From a virus, in IMG/VR virus record IMGVR_UViG_3300003877_000002, positions 1-50,291 of that record: 50,291 nucleotides of DNA; one strand, written 5' to 3'. Under the pieces are notes generated by a model. It was not told where the DNA came from, did no database searches, and saw only the letters and a list, made by a program, of their open reading frames with translations. How positions within the stretch are numbered: the first letter of the stretch is position 1; every line of letters starts with the position of its first letter. Below, piece after piece: positions 22,296 through 27,673 of the stretch. A program made the position numbers and the translations under genes.

Positions 22296-23186
22296 CTACG
22301 CGGCTGCCGCTTCTTTATCTTCTGTCTGGTCTGTCTTATCTTCTGGCTGGTACTTACGTACCTTCTTGATAAGGTTGCCGATTGTCTTCATAGCTTGATC
22401 GACTGTCTTATCATCGGTACAGGTTGATAGTAGTTCAGACAGGCTTGACAGGATAGCTGCATGCTCAGGCATGGATATACCATGCTCAGTAGTATTATCC
22501 CCCTTACCCTCACCATCGCCACCCTCTATATGTGCCCTTTCTTTCTCGGCTTCCAGTTTAGATAGATACAAGGACTGAGTATTCAGTTTAGCTACGCTAT
22601 CCAGTTCACCACGTACAACCTTCTCTTCACCTGTCTCAGGGTGTTTAGTAATGCGCTCATATGTAGCTTGACCAATAAGCTGGGGATTCTCTTTAAAAGC
22701 CTTATTGATACGCGCCTTATATTGTACCCAAGTTTTAGGGGCTGAGCTGTACAGGCCACGTACTTCTTTACTACTGCCCTTAGGTGCTTTGCCCCAGTGC
22801 TTTGATTCTTCCAGTCTGGTACATACTGCATTGAATACCGGGCTAGAGCCGCAAGTAATAGCAAGGGATAGAAAGTGCTTACTGAAATTCATCCTTTCAG
22901 CGTCGAGTTTCATAGCCTTATCATTCTCTGCTACCGCTTCATCCAGTAGCATTTGAGGCGTAATAAGCATGGACTTGCTATTATCTGGATCTTCACGGAA
23001 TGATAGCTGATCGAACTTGATACAGCTTGTTACATCGTTGCCTTCTTCGTCCTGTGTTACTACTTGCAGATCGTTCTGGCCTTCCCCGATACCTTCGTTG
23101 TCTGGGGTAGTCAGAGCTGCATCTGGTACGCTGTCTGAATTGTTGCAACCTGTAGGGTTGATAGTAGTTTGTGTTTGTGTGTTCAT
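22296..23186 (-). CDS. Unknown early protein, 296 aa
   Basis: Not recognised. The true start is ATG 23186 (MNTQTQTTINPTG), 8 bases after GGGAG; the frame reaching 23228 would translate the operator-like palindrome. It is acidic overall, with disordered ends (a Glu/Asp/Asn-rich N-terminus and the Lys/Glu C-terminus PEDKTDQTEDKE) and a helical middle (WVQYKARINKAFKENPQLIG). It is the largest of the first-transcribed genes, so may be a host-takeover or DNA-binding early protein. Base use is more GC-rich than its neighbours. Confidence 0.7.
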   Translation of the reverse strand: MNTQTQTTINPTGCNNSDSVPDAALTTPDNEGIGEGQNDLQVVTQDEEGNDVTSCIKFDQLSFREDPDNSKSMLITPQMLLDEAVAENDKAMKLDAERMNFSKHFLSLAITCGSSPVFNAVCTRLEESKHWGKAPKGSSKEVRGLYSSAPKTWVQYKARINKAFKENPQLIGQATYERITKHPETGEEKVVRGELDSVAKLNTQSLYLSKLEAEKERAHIEGGDGEGKGDNTTEHGISMPEHAAILSSLSELLSTCTDDKTVDQAMKTIGNLIKKVRKYQPEDKTDQTEDKEAAAA

Positions 23187-23219
23187 CTTAATAACTCCCG
23201 CCCCGCTTGGGGCTGATCG

Positions 23220-23233
23220 GTTGACCAATCAAC
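23220..23233. promoter_or_regulatory. Operator-like palindrome 3, GTTGACCAATCAAC
   Basis: Inverted repeat GTTGA-CCAA-TCAAC lying 34 bases upstream of the ATG at 23186. A GCCCC-GCTT-GGGGC stem-loop (23200-23213) sits between it and the GGGAG ribosome site. Confidence 0.6.
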
Positions 23234-23294
23234 TCTTCAAGTTGCAAGTGACTGGCTGGTAAATAAAAAAAGTGTAGCTACTACCTATTATAGG

Positions 23295-23516
23295 CTAACT
23301 GGCAGCCTGTACAAGGCTGGTCGATGTAATATCAGGGATAGTCACAGTAACCTGTACTGGTATATAGTTGCTTAGTTCAGTATTACTGTCTGATGGATCA
23401 TGTTTGTTTATTCTATTCACGGCATATTCCATCACTGCTTCTTTAGAATGGAAACAGAACGCACCGATACTATCTGTCTTAGGGTGATAACATACCCAAG
23501 TTGTCTTATTCTTCAT
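23295..23516 (-). CDS. Hypothetical early protein, 73 aa
   Basis: First gene of the leftward unit, directly below the candidate promoters at 23565-23698. Begins MKNKTTWVCYHPKTDSIGAF and contains a small alpha/beta pattern with EAVMEYAVNRINKHD. Unrecognised. As the first early gene it may be a host-takeover or regulatory factor. Confidence 0.65.
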   Translation of the reverse strand: MKNKTTWVCYHPKTDSIGAFCFHSKEAVMEYAVNRINKHDPSDSNTELSNYIPVQVTVTIPDITSTSLVQAAS

Positions 23517-23564
23517 ATCTATATCCTTTTGTATTGATTGAACATGTATACAGCTTAGCAGACT

Positions 23565-23592
23565 ATTACAATAAAAACATGATCTAGATCAA
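23565..23592 (-). promoter_or_regulatory. Candidate leftward promoter, proximal
   Basis: Reading leftward: -35 TTGATC (23592-23587), 16-base spacer, -10 TGTAAT (23570-23565). It would start transcription about 40 bases above the gene at 23295-23516. The match to the sigma-70 consensus is fair. Confidence 0.45.
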
Positions 23593-23612
23593 GTACTTGA
23601 TTATCTGATCGA

Positions 23613-23624
23613 TTGACTGATCAA
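23613..23624. promoter_or_regulatory. Operator-like palindrome 4, TTGACTGATCAA
   Basis: 12-bp inverted repeat between two candidate leftward promoters and about 97 bases above the first early gene. Nearby TTGATTATCTGATC and AAGCGGTCAA are imperfect half-sites. Its position fits repression or activation of early transcription. Confidence 0.6.
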
Positions 23625-23669
23625 GCGGTCAAAAAGCTGACCTATTACAATGAGCTATATATAAGGTGT

Positions 23670-23698
23670 AGCATACCATATCCCGTACTGTCTGTCAG
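23670..23698 (-). promoter_or_regulatory. Candidate major leftward early promoter
   Basis: Reading leftward: -35 CTGACA (23698-23693), exactly 17 bases, extended -10 TGG-TATGCT (TATGCT at 23675-23670). This is the best sigma-70 type match seen in the window and it points into the early genes. Since no phage RNA polymerase is encoded, host polymerase must start here or nearby. Confidence 0.6.
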
Positions 23699-24032
23699 TG
23701 TAATACCAGCGATGGCACTGTAATTGAATAGTAAGGGTAAACCCCTATATAGATAGTTATTGCATGACCGGGTGCAGCCAGCACCTAATTAGGCACAAAC
23801 TTTGCACTTGCAATAATGATGCCAAATATCACACCAACTGGTAGCTGGCATAGCCCTTGCATGGTAGTGACTACTAACTTGAGAATCTAAATCGAAAGCA
23901 TTCTTATTCAGCCAAAGTCAAGACCCCCCAAGACCAAAGATGAGAACTGGCCAATCGCGATAGGAGCATAAGCTAAACGCAGATACTAAATTTTTCACAT
24001 TTTTATGACTTTGTCATGGCGCTTCACGCCTC

Positions 24033-24052
24033 AGAGAGAGAGAGAGAGAGAG
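24033..24052. repeat. (AG)10 microsatellite
   Basis: Ten uninterrupted AG units just right of a GGCG-CTTCA-CGCC stem-loop (24018-24030). Purine/pyrimidine asymmetry of this kind can melt easily or be a protein site; it is also prone to length change. Confidence 0.9.
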
Positions 24053-24344
24053 TTGGTTTAAAATTGCAATCCCACCCTCGGCCCAGAAAATTAATTTTAA
24101 TTCTTCAACAGCGAAGCTCCCTAGAGGGTCGCTGAAAGTAGATAATCTGGGCCTTCGTCCGCTCCCACTGATCATTAGGATAAGAAGTAAAGTAGGGAAA
24201 TTCAGGGATTTAGAAAATATATTGAAAATAAATTGAACTAAATACAAAAAAACTTGTCTAATTTGGTAATTATTTACTTTACTTAGCGATTAAGTGAAAC
24301 TTAGAGCTTTAGTAAACGGAACGAAGAGACAAGTAAAGAGTCTC

Positions 24345-24374
24345 TTGAACCATTTCAAGAGCGACAAGAATAAT
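24345..24374 (+). promoter_or_regulatory. Candidate rightward promoter
   Basis: -35 TTGAAC (24345-24350), 18-base spacer, -10 AATAAT (24369-24374), pointing to the small terminase gene. The -35 lies within the CTCTTGAA/TTCAAGAG stem, which could make it regulated. The match is moderate only. Confidence 0.35.
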
Positions 24375-24412
24375 GTTTGTAAAGTTAACTTAGTTAAGTT
24401 TACTATTATTCG
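24368..24412. repeat. Imperfect palindrome of about 40 bp
   Basis: Core arms GTAAAGTTAACT and AGTTAAGTTTAC (24379-24403) pair with one mismatch around a single T; outer arms GAATAAT and ATTATTC extend it. It could form a long cruciform or hairpin in the late leader, or be an origin or packaging feature. Confidence 0.6.
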
Positions 24413-24492
24413 ACTTTACAATTGCTTCTTAGCTTTAAGGCACGAAGCCCTAAAAGCGTAGTGACTGAAAGAAAAGAAGAAAGAAAAGTCTC

Positions 24493-24512
24493 AGGAAGTT
24501 TATAAACTTCCT
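24493..24512. promoter_or_regulatory. Perfect 20-bp palindrome AGGAAGTTTATAAACTTCCT
   Basis: A perfect inverted repeat 30 bases before the TTG start of the small terminase gene. As RNA it forms an 8-bp stem with a TATA loop that buries AGGA; as DNA it is a good binding site for a dimeric regulator or for the small terminase itself (candidate pac or cos element). Confidence 0.6.
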
Positions 24513-24542
24513 TCGACCAAAAGAAAGATAGGAATATAGATC

Positions 24543-25118
24543 TTGCCTAAACAGAGAGTAAATAAGAACTCCCTAGAGGAGTTTGATATTAAAAGTATCT
24601 CTCCTAAAAGAGAGAGTACTATTATGGCAGGTGAAGCTCTGTCTCTTGAGGACAGAGTAACAGCTTGTATGACTTACTTCCTGACAGGGTCTTACACTAA
24701 GACAGCTAAGGCTGTCGGAGCTAGCTACGCTACTATTCTTAAATGGAAGGATATGGAATGGTGGATGCCTACTCTTCTTATCTGTAAGAAGAAGAAGCAA
24801 GAAGAGCTGGATATAGTCCTGACAACTTGTATACATTCTGCCATTGGACAGTTATCTGACAGAATCTCTGAAGGTGATTCTAAGTTAAATAGAGATGGCG
24901 ACCTGATTAAGATACCTATGACAGGTAAGGACTTAGCTTCTAGTATGGCCCTCCTCTTTGATAGGAGAGCCCTGATTAGAGGTGAACCTACCTCTAGAAC
25001 TGAGACTAGTGGAGAACAAGGTAGACTTGACAATCTCCAGAAGCAGTTTGAAGAGATGAGCAAGGCGTTCAACGCAAAGACAATAGAAGGAACAGCAGAA
25101 GTAGTTGAAGTAGAATAA
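24543..25118 (+). CDS. terS: Terminase small subunit
   Basis: A 191-residue protein. A helix-turn-helix region is visible in the first half (TACMTYFLTGSYTKTAKAVG, then ASYATILKWK at about residues 62-71), the DNA-recognition element of small terminases. The C-terminal half is helical (DNLQKQFEEMSKAFNA) for oligomer contacts and ends acidic. The start is a TTG at 24543 with AGGA about 9 bases upstream; an ATG at 24624 is an alternative that would lose the first 27 residues. It recognises the packaging site and loads the large subunit at 26165-27670. Confidence 0.8.
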   Translation: MPKQRVNKNSLEEFDIKSISPKRESTIMAGEALSLEDRVTACMTYFLTGSYTKTAKAVGASYATILKWKDMEWWMPTLLICKKKKQEELDIVLTTCIHSAIGQLSDRISEGDSKLNRDGDLIKIPMTGKDLASSMALLFDRRALIRGEPTSRTETSGEQGRLDNLQKQFEEMSKAFNAKTIEGTAEVVEVE

Positions 25119-25120
25119 TT

Positions 25121-25196
25121 GCCTCTCGAGCAGAACTGGCCCTGCACCTGTTTTGTAATCAGGAGATACTCAGTTCAAGTCTGAGTAGAGGCTCCA
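25121..25196 (+). tRNA. tRNA-Thr (anticodon TGT)
   Basis: 76 bases with encoded CCA. Acceptor GCCTCTC/TAGAGGC (six pairs and one mismatch), D stem GCAG/CTGC with GG in the loop, anticodon stem CCTGT/TCAGG with loop TTTGTAA, and T stem CTCAG/CTGAG with loop TTCAAGT. It reads ACA. Oddities are a G at position 8 and a T-T mismatch at the base of the anticodon loop. Confidence 0.85.
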
Positions 25197-25201
25197 AAAC
25201 A

Positions 25202-25273
25202 ATTTCTCATCCTCTGGGAGGAACAGAGTCTCCAAAACTCAGTAGCGGGGTTCGATACCCTGATGGGATGCCA
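25202..25273 (+). tRNA. tRNA-Trp-like (anticodon CCA), reduced D arm
   Basis: 72 bases ending GCCA. The anticodon arm GAGT-CTCCAAA-ACTC matches the bacterial tRNA-Trp loop exactly, G precedes CCA as in tRNA-Trp, and the T arm CGGGG-TTCGATA-CCCTG is sound. The D arm is short (TCCT-CTGGG-AGGA) and the acceptor has two mismatches in this register, or pairs perfectly if shifted by one base. It may be functional after processing, or decaying. Confidence 0.6.
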
Positions 25274-25283
25274 AATAATTTAT

Positions 25284-25359
25284 CGCTCTTTAGTGTAATT
25301 GATAAGCATAGGGGACTTTGACTCCCCTAGTCTAGGTTTGAGTCCTAGAAGAGCTGCCA
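25284..25359 (+). tRNA. tRNA-Gln (anticodon TTG)
   Basis: 76 bases with encoded CCA. Acceptor CGCTCTT/AAGAGCT (weak first pair, as usual for tRNA-Gln), G before CCA, anticodon stem GGGGA/TCCCC with loop CTTTGAC, and T stem CTAGG/CCTAG. The D arm is GTGT/GCAT. It reads CAA. The T loop has T in place of the usual C at position 56. Confidence 0.85.
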
Positions 25360-25401
25360 AATAGACTCTCCACGAGAGTTATTTAACCTCGGAAATATAA
25401 T

Positions 25402-25686
25402 ATGCCTAAATTATTAGATAGATGCGTAAAACAACTTATAGCTAATGGCAAGAGTAGATCTGCTGCAACTGCCATATGTACTAAAAGTCTACAAAAGTCT
25501 GGTAATTTGAAAGGAGGCAAGGCCACGGCTAAAGGCAAGAAGAGAGGTAATATGACTCCTGCCGCTAGAGCTAAGGATAGAGCAGCTAAGAAGCGCGGAG
25601 GCAAAGCCTCTAGTTATAAATACAATAAAAAGAATAATACTGCCGTAAAAGGCAAAGTTTCTAAAAGAGTAAAAAAACGTGCCTAA
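25402..25686 (+). CDS. Small basic phage protein, 94 aa
   Basis: Begins MPKLLDRCVKQLIANGKSRS and continues AATAICTKSLQKSGNLK, a stretch I recognise as recurrent in small phage proteins next to packaging or structural genes. The C-terminal half is almost all Lys, Arg, Gly and Ala, so it should bind DNA or fold only in a complex. It is followed by two more basic genes with overlapping starts. Function unknown. Confidence 0.75.
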   Translation: MPKLLDRCVKQLIANGKSRSAATAICTKSLQKSGNLKGGKATAKGKKRGNMTPAARAKDRAAKKRGGKASSYKYNKKNNTAVKGKVSKRVKKRA

Positions 25687-25966
25687 AGCCAGAAACTATA
25701 AGAAAGAGTATGCCAACTTCCACGGTAAGCCTGCCGAGCGTAAGAAACGCTCTAAGCGCGTGATGGCTCGGCGTAAACTTGAAAAAGAAGGTAAGGTTTC
25801 TAAAGGCGATGGCCGGGATGTTGACCATAAGAAAACCCTTAAATCTGGAGGAAGTAATGCCAGAAGTAATCTAAGAGTTAGGTCTGTAAAAAGTAATCGT
25901 TCTGCTAATGGGCATAAGCCCGGTGAGAAACAAAAGAAATCTACTATAAGGAAAAAGAAAAAATGA
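25679..25966 (+). CDS. HNH-like basic protein, 95 aa, GTG start
   Basis: Starts at GTG inside the end of the previous gene. The middle has GRDVDHKKTLKSGGSNARSNL, the core layout of an HNH nuclease (Asp-His, then Asn in the NARSNL helix), flanked by Lys/Arg-rich arms. HNH proteins next to terminases are known helpers of packaging-associated DNA cutting in several phages. Whether this short form is an active nuclease is uncertain because the last metal ligand is not obvious. Confidence 0.7.
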   Translation: MPKARNYKKEYANFHGKPAERKKRSKRVMARRKLEKEGKVSKGDGRDVDHKKTLKSGGSNARSNLRVRSVKSNRSANGHKPGEKQKKSTIRKKKK

Positions 25967-26139
25967 AAGGTTCCGGTCGAGATAGCGTCCCTGTGGGCGC
26001 GAAAGGTTCTAAAAGAACCAATCCCAAAACTAAAGCAAAGAAGAAAGTTCCTGTAGGAGCAAAAGGTACTAAACGTACCTATGGCAAAGCTACAGAGCGT
26101 AAACGAGTACCTGCTAAAAAAGGTGGTCGAGGCCGCTAG
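25963..26139 (+). CDS. Basic repeat microprotein, 58 aa
   Basis: An ATGA overlap couples it to the HNH-like gene. The product begins MKGSGRDSVPVGAKGSKRT and holds two copies of VPVGAKG-(S/T)-KRT separated by a Lys-rich linker, ending KKGGRGR. It is extremely basic with no hydrophobic core, so probably a nucleic-acid or capsid-interior peptide. Confidence 0.65.
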   Translation: MKGSGRDSVPVGAKGSKRTNPKTKAKKKVPVGAKGTKRTYGKATERKRVPAKKGGRGR

Positions 26140-26164
26140 CCCATGAAGTGGGCTCCCTCAAACC

Positions 26165-27670
26165 ATGCTAAACACGGATACCATTTACGGTTTTGTAACA
26201 ACAATCCTACAGAGTCGTTTTGATTCTCCAAAACCAATCCCTGATTTCCATAAGGAACTGTGGGAACTCTGTACAAGCGAAGAAAAGCAAGTAGCAATAG
26301 CGGCACCAAGGGCGCACGCTAAAAGTACTTCAATCACACATTCCTATGTATTAGCTAAAATGCTCTTCAGAGAGAGTTCCTACTGTTTAATAGTATCTGA
26401 TACTGAAGGACAAGCTATTCAATTCCTTGGTGATATTAAGAAGGAATTAGTAGAGAATGACCTACTTCGTGAAACTTTCGGAATTACCCTCACTAGGGGT
26501 AAACTGACTAAAGATACTGAATCTGTAGCTATTTGTACATTTGAAGATGGACAGCAATTCAGAATTGAAGCTAAAGGTTCCGAACAGAAGGTACGCGGCC
26601 TTAAGTGGAGAAGTCTACGTCCTGACCTAATTATAGGGGATGACCTTGAGAATGATGAGGTTGTACTCAACGAAGAAAGACGCTTTAAGTTCCGCCAGTG
26701 GTTCTTTAATGCTCTCATACCTTGTGGTTCTGATGAATGTCTCATACGTATTGTAGGTACAATCCTACATATGGATTCCATGCTAGAGCGTCTTATGCCA
26801 GCATGGGGAGATAAGGATACACAGACAGATGGACTTAAGTTCTGGACAACACAGAAAAGATCTTGGAAGTCTGTTAGATACCAAGCACATAACTCTGATT
26901 TCTCACAAATGCTTTGGCCTGAGAAGTTCTCAAAAGATAGACTTGAGAGAATTAGAGCTACTTATGTAGAACAAGGTTTCCCTGAAGGCTATTCACAGGA
27001 ATACCTGAATTATCCAATTGATGAAGAGAATGCCTTCTTTCGCAAAGAAGACTTCCCACCGATACAAGATACTGAAGAAAACGTAGAATATTACGTAGGA
27101 GGTGATCTAGCTATCTCGGAGAAGGACAGAAGAGCCTACTCTGTATTTGTAGTTGCAGCCCTTGGTTCAAGTGGCAAACTTAAAGTAGTGGAAGTAGTTA
27201 GACAGAGAATGGACTCTCTAGAGATAATTGAAGAAGTCTTTCGCTTACATGCGAAATTCCATCCAGTTGCCTTCTTTATTGAAAAGGAAAATATTGCTCG
27301 TTCTATTGGCCCTATGTTAAACTTGACTATGCGCCAGAGGAATATATATCCTAATATCGGTGATGATACAATGATTGTACCGTCACAAGATAAGGAGAAG
27401 AGGGCTCAAGCTATTCGAGCTAGGGCTAGGGCTGGTGGAGTAGAGATAAACCATGATGCGTGGTGGTTCGACCTATTCATAACTGAATTAATACAATTTC
27501 CTAGAAGTAAGTATAAAGATCAAGTAGATGCTTTTGCTATGATTGGCTTAGGCCTAGATAAGATGTTAGATACCCCTACTCTACAAGAGTTAGCGGACGA
27601 AGAATACGAAGAAGAAATGGAAGAGGGTTTATTTGGATATGACAACCAAGACTACTTTACTGGCTACTAG
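26165..27670 (+). CDS. terL: Terminase large subunit
   Basis: A 501-residue packaging motor. ATPase domain: Walker A-type APRAHAKST at 47-55, Walker B LIIGDDLE at 155-162 with the catalytic acid, and a coupling motif near IRIVGTILH. The nuclease domain (RNase H fold) has VGGDLAI, FFIEKEN and a C-terminal Asp in KDQVDAFAM. Length is typical. It cuts concatemeric DNA and pumps it through the portal encoded three bases downstream. Confidence 0.95.
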   Translation: MLNTDTIYGFVTTILQSRFDSPKPIPDFHKELWELCTSEEKQVAIAAPRAHAKSTSITHSYVLAKMLFRESSYCLIVSDTEGQAIQFLGDIKKELVENDLLRETFGITLTRGKLTKDTESVAICTFEDGQQFRIEAKGSEQKVRGLKWRSLRPDLIIGDDLENDEVVLNEERRFKFRQWFFNALIPCGSDECLIRIVGTILHMDSMLERLMPAWGDKDTQTDGLKFWTTQKRSWKSVRYQAHNSDFSQMLWPEKFSKDRLERIRATYVEQGFPEGYSQEYLNYPIDEENAFFRKEDFPPIQDTEENVEYYVGGDLAISEKDRRAYSVFVVAALGSSGKLKVVEVVRQRMDSLEIIEEVFRLHAKFHPVAFFIEKENIARSIGPMLNLTMRQRNIYPNIGDDTMIVPSQDKEKRAQAIRARARAGGVEINHDAWWFDLFITELIQFPRSKYKDQVDAFAMIGLGLDKMLDTPTLQELADEEYEEEMEEGLFGYDNQDYFTGY

Positions 27671-27673
27671 ATT

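Larger units (their letters stand above)
18241..23166 (+). repeat. Dispersed 10-bp motif GTTGATAGTA (seven copies here)
   Basis: The exact 10-mer occurs on the + strand at 18241, 19703, 20737, 21581, 22142, 22423 and 23157 (first base of each). There is one more at 14546 and one at 46193, and a one-mismatch copy lies near 10656. Copies fall in two different reading frames (encoding LLST or TIN on the minus strand) and one is non-coding, so a shared peptide does not explain them. From AT-rich base composition I estimate roughly 0.1 expected per strand in 50 kb. It may be a protein-binding, antitermination or replication site. Confidence 0.6.
23517..24542. other. Control region between the leftward and rightward units
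   Basis: The longest stretch without a gene (about 1.03 kb). It holds two leftward promoters, palindrome 4, a (AG)10 run (24033-24052), a stem CAGCGA/TCGCTG enclosing CCCT/AGGG (24109-24134), an 8-bp stem CTCTTGAA/TTCAAGAG (24342-24361), a roughly 40-bp imperfect palindrome (24368-24412), and a perfect 20-bp palindrome (24493-24512). Candidates are the replication origin, the packaging site next to the small terminase gene, and late promoters. The reading frame at 24014-24247 looks spurious. Confidence 0.65.

Noticed and set aside
24033-24052. Possible CRISPR or tandem array from the (AG)10 repeat
   Set aside because: It is a simple dinucleotide microsatellite with no spacers; no CRISPR-like repeat-spacer pattern is present anywhere in the window.
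24014-24247. 77-aa minus-strand frame in the control region
   Set aside because: Its end is built from the (AG)10 run (Leu-Ser repeats), it has no good ribosome site, and the region is full of hairpins. Treated as non-coding.
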